A stretch of DNA of 16,763 nucleotides from an uncultured Eubacteriales bacterium (GTDB taxonomy: Bacteria; Bacillota; Clostridia; Oscillospirales; Acutalibacteraceae). The position numbers were made by a program, and so were the translations under genes. Below, in pieces: positions 5,822-14,588 of the stretch (its first letter is position 1; the number at the start of each line of letters is the position of its first letter). The notes below the pieces were generated by a model, which was not told where the DNA came from, did not search any database, and worked only from the letters and a program-made list of their open reading frames with translations. Location of the stretch: assembly GCA_900319655.1 (NCBI GenBank), contig ONPH01000012.1:1-16763 (forward strand), given 5' to 3'.

Positions 5822-7366
5822 TTATTCGTCCTTTTTGATTTTCTTAACGGATTCAACCTCGGTTTCAAACCAGAACGTACTTCCCTTACCGGGGGTACTG
5901 CGCACGCCGTAGTGTGCGTTGTGAGCGTCCAAAATGCTCTTGACGATCGAAAGTCCGAGTCCCGAGCCGATAACTCCGCGTTTGTGCTCCTTGTCGACCT
6001 TGTAATATCTGTCCCAGATATACTCGAGCTTGTCAGCAGGAATACCCTCGCCGTGGTCGGTAACTTCAACCCGAACCTTGCCCGATTTAACGGTTTGGCT
6101 GACAATAACGGTCTTGTCCTCGCCTACATGGTTAACGGCGTTGTTGACAAGGTTGTAAATTACCTGTGAAATCCTCAGCTCGTCGGCGTTGATGTAAACG
6201 TTTTCCTTCGGCTCAAAGATAATGTTGTAGCCGTCCTGCTCGACAAGCTTTGAATATCTCGCGAAAATCGCGCTAATGCTGTCGGTCAGGCAGAAGGTCT
6301 TTTTCTCAGCCTGTAACGCTCCCGACTGGAGCTTTGACAGGTCGAGCAAATCGTTTACAAGGGTGGAGAGCCTCGTCGCCTCGTCGATGATAATCTGTAT
6401 ATTTTCAGGCGTATTTTCGCCCGGCAAGTCGCGCATAACCTCGCCGTAGCCGGTAATCATCGTCAGCGGAGTTCTCAGGTCGTGAGAGATATTCGCGATA
6501 AGCTCGCGCTGGAGCTTTTCGGTAGCGGCGAGCTCGGTCTTGGCGTAGTTAAGCGTCTCGTTAAGCTCCTCAACCTCAAGATAACCGCGTGCGTTAAAGT
6601 CAACCTCGTAGTTCTTTTTCGCGAGCTCCTTAGCCGCGCTGTTTGTCTTTGAAATCGGCTTTGCAATTCTATGGCTCGCGTAGAGCGAGAAGATAATCGA
6701 CAGAACAACAAACACAAATGTAACCCATGTGAGCTGACCGCGCATAATGTCAATCGTATTGCTCAGCGGAGTAATCGACGACGTAATCAGCAAAAACCGC
6801 TCGCTGCCGTCGTCGCGCGTTATTACGTTGGCGCATACAAGGCTTTCGGACGAAGCCTCGGTTTGCGCGCGGTAGTGAACGTCCGCGTTTGCGCTGTCCC
6901 CTGTTGCACCTGAGAACGCCTGCCTGAGCATATCGAGCTTGCGCCTGGCGATATCCGACACGCTGTTTGTATCGACCGAAATATATGAACCGCCGTTGTT
7001 TTTGGCGTTGCGGTAATAGGAGTAAATCTCGTGCTCCTCAATGAGCAGCTCGTTTGCAGGTACATCATAGGTGCACTGGTACAGACTTTTTAACAGCCCT
7101 GCGCCCGAGTCGTAAACATAAACCGAGAGCGAATTGCTGCTCGCTACGTTGTCAATTGTCGTCCAGACGTTTTTGTTCTGTTCAATGGACTGCGAAATCC
7201 GCGTTGCGCTCTGCTCAACGTTTCGCGTTTTTGAGGCGGTGTAGTAGGGCTTGAGCAAAAACGTCTGGAAAACCCACAGTACAACCAAAATGATTGCGCC
7301 GAACAGTAAAAAGTAACCAAGCAGCTTTATGTGCAGCGGCCAATACTTTCTGTTATATTTCCTCAA
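5822..7366 (-). CDS. Sensor histidine kinase
   Basis: A 514-residue membrane sensor kinase. Residues 15-37 and 211-230 are membrane helices enclosing a sensor domain of about 170 residues outside the cell. A HAMP linker follows (231-285), then the HisKA domain with the phospho-accepting His295 in NISHDLRTPLT, then the ATPase domain with the N box (around N405-N409), DHGEGIP (437-443) and GSGLGLSIVK (467-476). All catalytic boxes are intact, as in VicK/PhoR-type kinases. The start is TTG (codons TTG AGG AAA TAT) and overlaps the 3' end of the response regulator gene by 14 bases, so translation is probably coupled. The signal is unknown; the sensor domain lacks a motif I recognise. Confidence 0.93.
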   Translation of the reverse strand: MRKYNRKYWPLHIKLLGYFLLFGAIILVVLWVFQTFLLKPYYTASKTRNVEQSATRISQSIEQNKNVWTTIDNVASSNSLSVYVYDSGAGLLKSLYQCTYDVPANELLIEEHEIYSYYRNAKNNGGSYISVDTNSVSDIARRKLDMLRQAFSGATGDSANADVHYRAQTEASSESLVCANVITRDDGSERFLLITSSITPLSNTIDIMRGQLTWVTFVFVVLSIIFSLYASHRIAKPISKTNSAAKELAKKNYEVDFNARGYLEVEELNETLNYAKTELAATEKLQRELIANISHDLRTPLTMITGYGEVMRDLPGENTPENIQIIIDEATRLSTLVNDLLDLSKLQSGALQAEKKTFCLTDSISAIFARYSKLVEQDGYNIIFEPKENVYINADELRISQVIYNLVNNAVNHVGEDKTVIVSQTVKSGKVRVEVTDHGEGIPADKLEYIWDRYYKVDKEHKRGVIGSGLGLSIVKSILDAHNAHYGVRSTPGKGSTFWFETEVESVKKIKKDE

Positions 7367-8030
7367 ACCTGTAACCCACCCCTCGCAAGGTAACTATACA
7401 TTTGCTGTAATCACCGAGGCTTTTCCTCAGCAGCTTGATGTGAGTGTCAAGGGTTCTTTCATCTCCGAAAAAGTCGTAGCCCCAAACCTCACTGATAAGG
7501 CTTTCTCTTGTCAGGGCAAGGCCTTTGTTGCGAACCATATAGAACAGCAGTTCATATTCCTTCGGCGTCATCTCTACGCGCTGACCGTCAACGGTGACAA
7601 TTCTCGCGGAGAAGTCAATTACAAGTCCCTTGTAGGTGTAAACGTCGCGTTCCTTTTCGGCAGTGCCTGCGCTCGAGCGCTTAATAACCGCCGCAACGCG
7701 CATCATAAGCTCCTTTGGCGAAAACGGCTTTACAACGTAGTCGTCCGAGCCAAGCTCAAAGCCGTGGATTTTGTCGTACTCCTCGCCGCGTGCCGAGAGC
7801 ATAATAATCGGAGTTTTGCAGAACTTTCTGATTTCTCTGCAGGCGGAAAAACCGTCGAGCTCGGGCATCATAACATCCATGATAATCAGGTCGTAGGTGT
7901 TCTTGCGGCACACCTCAATCGCCTGCATACCGTCGACAGCCTCGTCAACCTCGTAGCCCTCAAACTCGGCGTATTTGCGTATAATCTGTCTTATTCTGAA
8001 TTCGTCGTCAACAACTAAAATTTTAGGCAT
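7353..8030 (-). CDS. OmpR/PhoB-family response regulator
   Basis: A 225-residue response regulator. Residues 1-118 are the receiver domain with the acidic pocket (VVDDE, D8-D9), phospho-acceptor Asp52 (IIMDVMMPELDG), Ser79 and Lys101 (DYVVKPFSPKEL). Residues about 128-225 are the winged-helix DNA-binding domain (MTPKEYELLFYM, ending TLRGVGYRFE). The start MPKILVVDDE is chosen because AGGAGGG lies 6 bases upstream; the frame extends further to 8108, but that part is promoter sequence. It forms an operon with the histidine kinase. Targets are unknown. Confidence 0.95.
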   Translation of the reverse strand: MPKILVVDDEFRIRQIIRKYAEFEGYEVDEAVDGMQAIEVCRKNTYDLIIMDVMMPELDGFSACREIRKFCKTPIIMLSARGEEYDKIHGFELGSDDYVVKPFSPKELMMRVAAVIKRSSAGTAEKERDVYTYKGLVIDFSARIVTVDGQRVEMTPKEYELLFYMVRNKGLALTRESLISEVWGYDFFGDERTLDTHIKLLRKSLGDYSKCIVTLRGVGYRFEEI

Positions 8031-8098
8031 ACATATCCCTCCTATTGTAACCATACACCCCAAATGTGACGAATATATGTGCTTTCGGTGTTTTTTAT

Positions 8099-8107
8099 AG
8101 TATATCA
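8099..8107 (-). promoter_or_regulatory. Extended -10 promoter of the two-component operon
   Basis: Minus-strand TGATATACT is an extended -10 element (TGn plus TATACT) with no good -35 box. The leader to the regulator start is about 60 bases. It lies back to back with the fumarase promoter at 8122-8150, only 14 bases away. Confidence 0.5.
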
Positions 8108-8121
8108 TAAATTATTTGATA

Positions 8122-8150
8122 TTGAAATACCATTAAAAAAGTTTTATAAT
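8122..8150 (+). promoter_or_regulatory. Promoter of the fumarase operon
   Basis: TTGAAA (8122-8127), 17 bases and TATAAT (8145-8150). The ATG of the fumarase alpha gene follows at 8189 after a GGGAG ribosome site. Confidence 0.75.
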
Positions 8151-8188
8151 AGAACGGTATGATAATTTAAATTAAAAGGGAGTATAAT

Positions 8189-9040
8189 ATGGAAGCGAGA
8201 AAAGTAACCTGTAGCGAGATTATCTCGGCGGTTAAAAAGCTGTTTATGGACTGCAATTATTTCATCGGTGACGATATTTTATCAGCGCTTAAAACCGCAA
8301 AGGAAAATGAGCAGTCGCCTGTCGGCAAAAGCGTGCTCGACCAGATTATAGAGAATGATATTTTGGCGGCAAAGGAGGAAATTCCGCTTTGTCAGGATAC
8401 CGGAATGGCGGTGCTTTTTGTCGAGTACGGCGACAAGGTTTTTGTCGAGGACGGAAGCTTTGACGAGGCGGTTAACGAGGGCGTCCGTCAGGCGTACCGC
8501 GACGGCTACCTGCGCAAAAGCGTGGTAAGCGATCCGGTTTTTGACCGCGTAAATACAAAGGACAATACCCCTGCGATTATCCACACAAAAATCGTCAGCG
8601 GAGATAAAATAAAAATCACCGCAGGCGGTAAGGGCTTCGGTAGTGAAAATATGTCCGCGATAAAAATGCTCACTCCGTCGTACGGCGTAGAGGGTGTAAA
8701 GCAGTTTATCCTCGACACCGTGAGAGCGGCAGGCCCTAACCCCTGTCCTCCGATTGTTGTCGGCGTGGGAATCGGCGGAACTTTTGAACGCGCGGCTCAG
8801 CTTGCGAAAAAGGCGACCTTCCGCCCGATAAATACCGAAAATACAGATGAGCGCTACGCCGAAATGGAGCGCGAGCTTCTCGCTGAGATTAACAAAATGG
8901 GCTTCGGTCCTGCAGGCTTGGGCGGAAATACAACCGCAATCGGCGTAAATATCGAGACCTCGCCCACGCACATCGCAGGAATGCCCGTAGCGGTTAACAT
9001 TTGCTGTCACGCGGCGCGTCACGCGAGCGCTGAAATTTAA
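8189..9040 (+). CDS. Fumarate hydratase class I, alpha subunit
   Basis: A 283-residue alpha subunit of the oxygen-sensitive iron-sulfur fumarase (equivalent to the N-terminal part of single-chain FumA and to TtdA). With the beta subunit it interconverts fumarate and malate. The three cluster ligands are expected at Cys68 (PLCQDTGM), Cys186 (GPNPCPP) and Cys272 or Cys273 (ICCHAARH). Other family segments are [11 protein letters not shown] (146-156), [17 protein letters not shown] (193-209) and [15 protein letters not shown] (238-252). L-tartrate dehydratase TtdA is a close relative, but fumarase is the more usual role for such a pair in Clostridia. The beta gene starts 12 bases downstream. Confidence 0.92.
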   Translation: MEARKVTCSEIISAVKKLFMDCNYFIGDDILSALKTAKENEQSPVGKSVLDQIIENDILAAKEEIPLCQDTGMAVLFVEYGDKVFVEDGSFDEAVNEGVRQAYRDGYLRKSVVSDPVFDRVNTKDNTPAIIHTKIVSGDKIKITAGGKGFGSENMSAIKMLTPSYGVEGVKQFILDTVRAAGPNPCPPIVVGVGIGGTFERAAQLAKKATFRPINTENTDERYAEMERELLAEINKMGFGPAGLGGNTTAIGVNIETSPTHIAGMPVAVNICCHAARHASAEI

Positions 9041-9052
9041 GGGGGTAAAGCT

Positions 9053-9601
9053 GTGACTAAAAAAATTAATCTTCCTATTACGGACGAGGATATAAAGAGC
9101 CTGAACGCAGGTGACAGCGTTCTGCTCACAGGCACAATTATTACAGGCAGAGACGCCGCCCACAAAAGGCTTTTTGAGCTGATTGAAAAGGGCGAGGAGC
9201 TGCCCGTTGACATCAAGGGAGAGCTAATCTATTACGTAGGTCCTGCGCCTGCAAAGCCCGGCTTTGCCGTAGGTCCCGCAGGCCCGACATCGAGCTACCG
9301 TATGGACAAATACGCTCCTGCCCTTCTCGACTTGGGGCTTAAAGGAATGATAGGCAAGGGAGCGCGTAATCAGGCGGTAATCGACTCAATTGTCAAGAAC
9401 AACTGCGTTTACTTCGCGGCTATCGGCGGAGCGGCGGCGCTTATTGCCAAGAGCATAAAAAGCGAGGAGCTTTTGTGCTACGAGGATTTGGGGACCGAGG
9501 CAATCAGGCGCTACACGGTAGAGGATTTTCCATGCATTGTGGCGATTGACAGCAGAGGCAACAATGTTTATGAGACCGAGCCTAAAAAATACGCCAAATA
9601 G
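9053..9601 (+). CDS. Fumarate hydratase class I, beta subunit
   Basis: A 182-residue partner of the alpha subunit, equivalent to the C-terminal domain of single-chain class I fumarases (and TtdB). Recognisable segments are LLTGTIITGRDAAHKRL (24-40), GPAGPTSSYRMD (74-85), GMIGKGARN (98-106) and LGTEAIRRYTVEDFP (146-160). The start is GTG, preceded by GGGGG at 9041-9045, which begins directly after the alpha stop codon, so translation is likely coupled. The stop codon is TAG. No terminator is visible before the promoter of the next operon, so some read-through is possible. Confidence 0.92.
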   Translation: MTKKINLPITDEDIKSLNAGDSVLLTGTIITGRDAAHKRLFELIEKGEELPVDIKGELIYYVGPAPAKPGFAVGPAGPTSSYRMDKYAPALLDLGLKGMIGKGARNQAVIDSIVKNNCVYFAAIGGAAALIAKSIKSEELLCYEDLGTEAIRRYTVEDFPCIVAIDSRGNNVYETEPKKYAK

Positions 9602-9602
9602 C

Positions 9603-9631
9603 TTGCAAACACACCGCAAAAATATTATAAT
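9603..9631 (+). promoter_or_regulatory. Promoter of the MIF-yjbQ-ddl-murF-upp operon
   Basis: TTGCAA (9603-9608), 17 bases and TATAAT (9626-9631) start two bases after the fumarase beta stop. The next five genes have gaps of 4-26 bases and no terminator until 13551, so this is the likely main promoter of all five. Confidence 0.6.
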
Positions 9632-9668
9632 AAAAGTTAAATGTTAATATAGATTAAGAGGTGTACAT

Positions 9669-10013
9669 ATGCCGTTTATCAACGTAAAGACAAACAAGAG
9701 CGTTTCTGCTCAGAAAAAGCAGGAAATTGAAAATAAGCTCAGCGACGCAATCAGCCTTATCCCGGGCAAAAGCGACCGTTACCTTATGCTCGCACTTGAG
9801 GATGAAATCTCAATGATGTTCCACCGCGATACCGACTGCGGAATTGCTATGGTAGAGGTCAAAATCTTCGGAAAATCCGATAAGGACAGTTACACAAAGC
9901 TGACTCAGCGGATTTGCGAAATCCTTGATGAAGAAGCAGGCGTTTCGCCCGACTGTTGTTACGTAAAGTTTGAGGAAGTCGCTCTCTGGGGCTACAACGG
10001 ATTTGTGTTTTAG
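9669..10013 (+). CDS. MIF-like tautomerase
   Basis: A 114-residue protein of the tautomerase superfamily, closest to the macrophage migration inhibitory factor branch by length and pattern. After removal of Met1 the N-terminus is Pro, the catalytic base of the superfamily. Lys34 (IPGKSDRYLML) fits the active-site lysine of MIF, and the C-terminus (SPDCCYVKFEEVALWGYNGF) parallels the MIF ending SPDRVYINYYD...GWN. The expected activity is keto-enol tautomerisation of phenylpyruvate-like substrates; the natural substrate in bacteria is usually unknown. The CxxC motif of vertebrate MIF is absent. It is the first gene of an operon that continues into cell-wall genes, with yjbQ 9 bases downstream. 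Confidence 0.85.
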   Translation: MPFINVKTNKSVSAQKKQEIENKLSDAISLIPGKSDRYLMLALEDEISMMFHRDTDCGIAMVEVKIFGKSDKDSYTKLTQRICEILDEEAGVSPDCCYVKFEEVALWGYNGFVF

Positions 10014-10022
10014 AGGTAAATT

Positions 10023-10439
10023 ATGAAAAGCTATCGCAAGGAATTGTGGTTTAATATTCCGGCAAGGCGCAAAATCGTGCGCATTACCGAGGATGTTCAA
10101 AAGGCGATTGACGAAAGCGGAATCAAGGAAGGTCTTGTGCTGGTTAACGCAATGAACATCACCGCGTCGGTTTTTATCAACGACGACGAGAGCGGACTTC
10201 ACAGCGACTACGAGCGCTGGCTTGAAAAGCTCGCTCCCGAAAAGCCCTACAGCCAGTACGCTCACAACGGCTTTGAGGACAACGCCGACGCTCACCTCAA
10301 GCGCACCGTAATGGGCAGAGAGGTTGTGTGCGCCGTGACAAACGGCAAGCTTGACTTCGGCACTTGGGAACAGATTTTTTATTATGAGCTTGACGGCAAA
10401 CGCAGCAAGCACGTGCTGATTAAAATTATCGGTGAATAA
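10023..10439 (+). CDS. yjbQ: YjbQ/UPF0047 family protein
   Basis: A 138-residue, full-length member of the UPF0047 family. Signature segments are present: [19 protein letters not shown] (42-60), [15 protein letters not shown] (87-101) and [18 protein letters not shown] (108-125), with His60 and His91 the likely metal or catalytic positions. E. coli YjbQ has weak thiamine-phosphate synthase activity, which is why annotations call it a secondary thiamine-phosphate synthase; the physiological role is not settled. It sits between the tautomerase gene and ddl. Its stop codon overlaps the ddl ribosome site (TAAGGAGAGG). Confidence 0.92.
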   Translation: MKSYRKELWFNIPARRKIVRITEDVQKAIDESGIKEGLVLVNAMNITASVFINDDESGLHSDYERWLEKLAPEKPYSQYAHNGFEDNADAHLKRTVMGREVVCAVTNGKLDFGTWEQIFYYELDGKRSKHVLIKIIGE

Positions 10440-10452
10440 GGAGAGGATATTT

Positions 10453-11520
10453 ATGAGAATAGTTGTTCTTGCAGGAGGACTGAGCACCGAACGCGACGTT
10501 TCAATTTCGTCGGGACTTTTGGTTGCCTCCGCACTCAGAGAAAAAGGCCATCAGGTCGTTTTGCTCGACGTATTCACAGGCTATGAAAAGGACATTTTGG
10601 ATGTTGACGAGCTGTTTGAGCAAAACTACAGCTTTACCGACGGAATTAAGGTTGGCGAGACAATCTCTGATATTGACGAGATTAAGGAGAATCGCCGCGA
10701 TAAATCCGACCGCTATTTGGGCGAAAATGTTGTTGACATTTGCAGCTTTGCCGACATCACCTTCCTCGCGCTCCACGGCGGCGAGGGAGAAAACGGACAA
10801 ATTCAGGCGGCGTTTGATTTGCTCGGTATCAGGTACACGGGCTCGGGCTATCTCGGTTCGGCACTTGCCATGAACAAGGGACTTACCAAAAGCGTACTTA
10901 TTCAAAACAAGGTTCTTACCCCCAGAGGAGAGATTTTCAATTCTCCCGAGGAAGCCATGAAATGGAATATTTTTCCCTGCGTTGTAAAGCCCTGCTCGGG
11001 CGGTTCAAGCGTGGGAATTACCATTGTACATACTCCGTCCGATTACGCTCAGTCGGTTAAGGACGCTTTCTGCTACGGCGAAACAGAGATTGTCGTTGAG
11101 CAGTACGTTGTCGGCAGAGAATTCTCCGTCGGACTTTTGGGCGGCAGAGCCCTTCCGCCGATTGAGATTATCCCCGAGGGCGGCTTTTACGACTACAGAA
11201 CAAAGTATCAGGCAGGCGCGGCAAAAGAGGTTTGCCCTGCCGACATCACAGAGGCTGAGGACAAGGCGATGCGCGACGCGGCGGTTGCAACCTACGACGC
11301 ACTACACCTGAGCAGCTACGCGCGCGTGGACTTTATCCTCGATAAATTCGGCAATCCCTACTGCCTTGAAGCGAATACCCTGCCAGGTATGACTCCGACA
11401 AGCCTGCTGCCGCAGGAGGCTCTTGCCGAGGGTATGAGCTACGCCGATTTGTGCGAGAAGATTATCGAAATCTCGCTTGAAAGATACGCAAAAAAGACTG
11501 ATAACTCCATTGGAGAGTAA
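10453..11520 (+). CDS. ddl: D-alanine-D-alanine ligase
   Basis: A 355-residue ATP-grasp ligase that joins two D-alanines for peptidoglycan. Visible hallmarks are LAGGLSTERDVSISSG (6-21), LHGGEGENGQIQ (107-118), GIRYTGSGYLGSALAMNKGLTK (the start of the ATP-grasp fold), VVKPCSGGSSVGI (177-189), YDYRTKYQAG (246-255, with the Tyr typical of D-Ala rather than D-lactate ligases), RVDFI (291-295) and LEANTLPGMTPTSLLPQ (305-321, Mg-binding Glu and Asn). I chose ATG 10453 over an in-frame ATG 21 bases upstream because AAGGAGAGG sits 6 bases before it. The product feeds MurF, encoded 4 bases downstream. Confidence 0.95.
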   Translation: MRIVVLAGGLSTERDVSISSGLLVASALREKGHQVVLLDVFTGYEKDILDVDELFEQNYSFTDGIKVGETISDIDEIKENRRDKSDRYLGENVVDICSFADITFLALHGGEGENGQIQAAFDLLGIRYTGSGYLGSALAMNKGLTKSVLIQNKVLTPRGEIFNSPEEAMKWNIFPCVVKPCSGGSSVGITIVHTPSDYAQSVKDAFCYGETEIVVEQYVVGREFSVGLLGGRALPPIEIIPEGGFYDYRTKYQAGAAKEVCPADITEAEDKAMRDAAVATYDALHLSSYARVDFILDKFGNPYCLEANTLPGMTPTSLLPQEALAEGMSYADLCEKIIEISLERYAKKTDNSIGE

Positions 11521-11524
11521 CACT

Positions 11525-12868
11525 ATGAAAAAATTTACACTTGCGGAAATCGCCGCTTCCTGCGGCGGAAAATACGTGGGCGAAGAAGCCCTGAAAAACA
11601 CCTCGATAACCTCCGTTGAGCGTGACAGCCGCGCGGTTAAGGACGGCTCGCTGTTCCTCGCGATTAAGGGTGAACGCGTTGACGGACACGATTTTATCGA
11701 AAAATGCTACGACAGCGGAGCGGTCTGCGCAATCTGCGAAAAAGCTCCCGAAAACCCGAAAAAGCCGTACATCCTGGTTGACTCAACCCTGAACGCAGTC
11801 AAGGACATCGCCAAGGCTTACCGCGAAAAGTTCGATATTCCGGTTGTCGGAGTTTCGGGCAGTGTGGGCAAGACCTCTACAAAAGAAATGCTCTACGCGG
11901 TTTTATCGCAGAAGTTCAAAACCCACAAAACACAGGGTAACCTCAACAATGAGCTCGGCGTACCGCTCACAATCCTCTCAATGCCCGAGGATACCGAGGC
12001 GGCGGTTATTGAGATGGGAATTTCGGACTTCGGCGAGATGACAAGGCTCTCGCGCGTCGCGCAGCCTACAATCTGCGTTTTGACGATTATCGGCTGCTGC
12101 CACCTTGAAAATCTCGGTGACCGCGACGGCGTTATGAAGGCAAAAACCGAAATGTTCAAATACGCTCGCGACGGCGCTGAATTTATCCTAAACGGCGACG
12201 ATGATAAGCTGTCGACAATTACGGACGTCAGTGGCAAAAAGCCGGTTTTCTTCGGAATTGACAGCAAAAACGATTACTACGCCGAGAATATCGAGAACAA
12301 CGGCGAGGGCGGCGTAAGCTGTAAGCTTTGCTTCGGAGATACAAAGCTTGACGTTATAATTCCGGCAATCGGTACATATATGGTGTCAAACGCTTTGGCG
12401 GCGGCTGCCGCAGGCAAGCTGCTCGGCTTAAGCGATGAGCAGATAAAAAAAGGCGTTGAGGCTTATAAAACCGTCGGCAGCAGAGCAAATGTGATTAACA
12501 ACGGCAAAATCAGAATTATCGACGACTGCTACAACGCCAACCCAACTTCGGTTAAGGCGTCGCTTGAAACGCTCAAAAACTTTAGGGGCAGAACCGTCGC
12601 GGTTCTGGGCGATATGAAGGAGCTCGGCACAGACGAGCTGCAACTCCATTTTGACACAGGCGCTTACGCAAAGCAAATCGGTATCGACGTTGTGCTCGCA
12701 GCAGGACCGCTCGCAAAGTCGCTTGCAAACGGCGCTGACGGCAAATGGTACGAAACAAAGGAAGAGCTCATAAAAGCCCTTCCCGAAATTATAAAAGAAG
12801 GCGACACCGTGCTTGTAAAGGCGTCGCACTCAATGCAGTTTGAAAAAATAGTAGAATTTTTAAAATAA
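11525..12868 (+). CDS. murF: UDP-MurNAc-tripeptide-D-alanyl-D-alanine ligase
   Basis: A 447-residue Mur ligase that attaches the D-Ala-D-Ala made by Ddl to the UDP-MurNAc-tripeptide. N-terminal domain: [18 protein letters not shown] (32-49). Central domain: P-loop [14 protein letters not shown] (109-122), [10 protein letters not shown] (138-147), [12 protein letters not shown] (161-172), [11 protein letters not shown] (192-202) and MKAKTEM with the carbamylated Lys at about 205. C-terminal domain: [16 protein letters not shown] (332-347) and VLGDMKELG (360-368). It ends in [15 protein letters not shown] where most MurF proteins read KGSRxMxME; this is a mild variant. The start 11525 has GGAGAG upstream, overlapping the end of ddl. 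Confidence 0.95.
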   Translation: MKKFTLAEIAASCGGKYVGEEALKNTSITSVERDSRAVKDGSLFLAIKGERVDGHDFIEKCYDSGAVCAICEKAPENPKKPYILVDSTLNAVKDIAKAYREKFDIPVVGVSGSVGKTSTKEMLYAVLSQKFKTHKTQGNLNNELGVPLTILSMPEDTEAAVIEMGISDFGEMTRLSRVAQPTICVLTIIGCCHLENLGDRDGVMKAKTEMFKYARDGAEFILNGDDDKLSTITDVSGKKPVFFGIDSKNDYYAENIENNGEGGVSCKLCFGDTKLDVIIPAIGTYMVSNALAAAAAGKLLGLSDEQIKKGVEAYKTVGSRANVINNGKIRIIDDCYNANPTSVKASLETLKNFRGRTVAVLGDMKELGTDELQLHFDTGAYAKQIGIDVVLAAGPLAKSLANGADGKWYETKEELIKALPEIIKEGDTVLVKASHSMQFEKIVEFLK

Positions 12869-12893
12869 CAAGGAAACAGAAAGGGAATTCAAA

Positions 12894-13520
12894 ATGTCAG
12901 TATCATATATGACTCATCCGCTTATTAAGCATAAAATTTCAATTCTCCGCAAAAAAAGCACCGGAACAAACGAGTTTCGCCGTGTTGTTGAGGAAATTGC
13001 AATCCTTATGGGCTACGAGGCTCTGTCGGATCTCCAGACTACCGAAATCAGCATTTCAACCCCGATTGAGGACACAATGTCGCCTGTAATCAACGGTAAG
13101 AACTTGGCTGTTGTGCCTGTTCTCAGAGCAGGTCTCGGAATGGTTAACGGAATTTTGGCGCTTGTACCCCCTGCGAAAATCGGCCACATCGGTCTTTACC
13201 GCGATCCCGAAACCCACAAGCCCGTTGAGTATTACTGCAAGCTTCCCGAGAACATCGACCAGCGTACAATTGTCGTTGTAGATCCTATGCTCGCGACAGG
13301 CGGCTCGGCTATCGACGCGGTAAGCCTTATTAAGGAGCGCGGCGGCAGAAAGATTAAGTTTATGTCAATCATCGCCGCTCCCGAGGGTGTTGAAGCGCTG
13401 ATGAAGGCTCACCCCGACATTCAGCTTTACGTCGGCAACCTCGACCGCGAGCTCAACGAAAACGCCTACATCTGCCCGGGTCTGGGCGACGCCGGCGACA
13501 GAATTTTCGGCACAATTTAA
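12894..13520 (+). CDS. upp: Uracil phosphoribosyltransferase
   Basis: A 208-residue enzyme of pyrimidine salvage, converting uracil and PRPP to UMP. The PRPP loop is [13 protein letters not shown] (127-139), LYRD (101-104) is the family segment, and [13 protein letters not shown] (195-207) is the uracil-binding C-terminus. Length matches the family exactly. The ribosome site AAGGGA precedes the ATG. It is the last gene of the operon, 25 bases after murF, and is followed by a strong terminator. UDP-linked wall precursors need UMP, which may explain its place after murF; that link is inference. Confidence 0.97.
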   Translation: MSVSYMTHPLIKHKISILRKKSTGTNEFRRVVEEIAILMGYEALSDLQTTEISISTPIEDTMSPVINGKNLAVVPVLRAGLGMVNGILALVPPAKIGHIGLYRDPETHKPVEYYCKLPENIDQRTIVVVDPMLATGGSAIDAVSLIKERGGRKIKFMSIIAAPEGVEALMKAHPDIQLYVGNLDRELNENAYICPGLGDAGDRIFGTI

Positions 13521-13550
13521 TTTGAAAAATCAACTTAATAAAATAAATGC

Positions 13551-13581
13551 AGGGTTCGGTCTTGACCGAACCCTCATTTTT
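13551..13581 (+). terminator. Palindromic terminator after upp
   Basis: AGGGTTCGGTC (13551-13561) pairs perfectly with GACCGAACCCT (13564-13574) and is followed by CATTTTT. The sequence is closely related to the left palindrome of the element at 3498-3580. It may also stop the opposing DUF3021 transcript. Confidence 0.85.
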
Positions 13582-13591
13582 ACGCTGATTT

Positions 13592-14014
13592 TTAATTATT
13601 AATTATCTCTTTATTTAACCGTGAAATCTGCCTTTGGGTAACCTTGTAAATGATAAACCAAATCGCCGCGAACACCGCTATGAAAATAACGATAAAAAGT
13701 ACGATTATTTGCGGTTCGGGTTTAAGCCAGCCGTTGAGCAGGTAAATCAGTAGATAATCGAGCAGCAGTACCGAGCCTTGAATAAGCCCTGCAACCGGAA
13801 GCGCGAGCCTGTCAACGGTATAAACCGCGGAAATTCCGGCGGCGATAAACGCCATCAGTGTTGATGTGAAAATCTCGCGGATTAATGTGCTGACGGCGAC
13901 GGTTTCTACCACGCCGGACGCGGACAAAAAGATGTAAACAATAGCCATAATCACCGGACCGAGTCCGCAGAACAGCGCGCCTCTGTTTAAAAATACTTTT
14001 ATAAATTGTTTCAT
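13592..14014 (-). CDS. DUF3021 membrane protein
   Basis: A 140-residue protein with four predicted membrane helices (about 12-34, 46-66, 71-94 and 102-124) and a basic C-terminal tail. The start MKQFIKVFLN is chosen for the AGGAG 8 bases upstream; the longer frame to 14047 lies inside the regulator gene. The pattern and its place after a LytTR regulator identify the DUF3021 family, which commonly pairs with LytTR proteins in Firmicutes. In such pairs the membrane protein is thought to hold or inhibit the regulator; that role is inferred for this one. Its ATG overlaps the regulator's stop codon by four bases. Confidence 0.85.
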   Translation of the reverse strand: MKQFIKVFLNRGALFCGLGPVIMAIVYIFLSASGVVETVAVSTLIREIFTSTLMAFIAAGISAVYTVDRLALPVAGLIQGSVLLLDYLLIYLLNGWLKPEPQIIVLFIVIFIAVFAAIWFIIYKVTQRQISRLNKEIINN

Positions 14015-14451
14015 TTTCTCAACTCCTTTTTTATTTCGGCAAAGCAACGCCGTGAAACATAGTCGGTATAGCCGCTCTTAAAAATCACGTTTACCGAGCC
14101 GTTGAACGCCGCCGAAAAACGTTCAATTCTTTTCTTGTTGGCGATGGTCGATTTGTTGATTTTTATAAACGACGAGGGTAAAAGCTCAGCCGCCTCATAC
14201 AGCCTGTACCGGATTTTATATTGCTTGCCGTGGAGGTCTATAGCGTATGTTTTGCCGTCAATCACGGTAACACACTCGAGCTCGCTAGAGCTTAATACTT
14301 TTATTTCGCCGTCGGCGTAGGCGGTAATGCTGTCGTCACCGTTATACTCCATAACAAGCTGTTCAAGCCTTTCGGTAAAATCCGAACGCCTGTGAACATC
14401 GGCGCGTACCGCTTCGTCTATATCAGGATTTACATTAAGTTCAAATTTCAA
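14011..14451 (-). CDS. LytTR-family DNA-binding regulator
   Basis: A 146-residue regulator without a receiver domain. Residues about 45-146 form the LytTR DNA-binding domain, with YRLYEAAELLPSSFIKINKSTIANKKRI (83-110) and a closing SGYTDYVSRRCFAEIKKEL. Residues 1-40 are the short N-terminal region typical of the LytTR-DUF3021 type. I chose a TTG start (MKFELNV) because the only nearby upstream start, GTG at 14460, lies within the ribosome site itself (GGAGGTG). It overlaps the DUF3021 gene by four bases, so the two are co-translated. Such pairs often control their own operon; targets here are unknown. Confidence 0.85.
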   Translation of the reverse strand: MKFELNVNPDIDEAVRADVHRRSDFTERLEQLVMEYNGDDSITAYADGEIKVLSSSELECVTVIDGKTYAIDLHGKQYKIRYRLYEAAELLPSSFIKINKSTIANKKRIERFSAAFNGSVNVIFKSGYTDYVSRRCFAEIKKELRK

Positions 14452-14457
14452 GTAAAT

Positions 14458-14464
14458 CACCTCC
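14458..14464 (-). promoter_or_regulatory. Ribosome-binding site that decides a TTG start
   Basis: Minus-strand GGAGGTG lies 6 bases before the TTG at 14451. The GTG inside this site is in frame but cannot serve as both ribosome site and start codon, so the TTG is preferred. Confidence 0.65.
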
Positions 14465-14473
14465 GATGATTAC

Positions 14474-14482
14474 AGTATAACA
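14474..14482 (-). promoter_or_regulatory. Extended -10 promoter of the LytTR-DUF3021 operon
   Basis: Minus-strand TGTTATACT is an extended -10 element. A partial -35, TGGACT, lies 16 bases upstream. The transcript would start only a few bases before the ribosome site. Confidence 0.45.
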
Positions 14483-14544
14483 CCGCAAAAAATAAAGTCC
14501 AGCGATTTGCGCCGAACGGTAATTTTTTTAACGCAAGCGGTATT

Positions 14545-14586
14545 TTAAAACTATAAAAGCTGCCATTCATTCAGATGACAGCTTTT
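14545..14586 (-). terminator. Intrinsic terminator of the sirtuin gene
   Basis: AAAAGCTG (14555-14562) pairs with CAGCTTTT (14579-14586). Two more pairs follow after one mismatch, and the minus strand continues ATAGTTTTAAAA. It lies downstream of the hairpin array that ends the sirtuin gene. Confidence 0.7.
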
Positions 14587-14588
14587 CC

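Noticed and set aside
7329..8018. Long plus-strand open frame opposite the response regulator
   Set aside because: It mirrors the regulator's codon pattern on the other strand and has no ribosome site or recognisable domain.
8282..9163. Long open frame on the minus strand opposite the fumarase genes
   Set aside because: It is antisense to two clearly recognised genes, has no ribosome site and its translation (Cys/His/Arg-rich) resembles no family.
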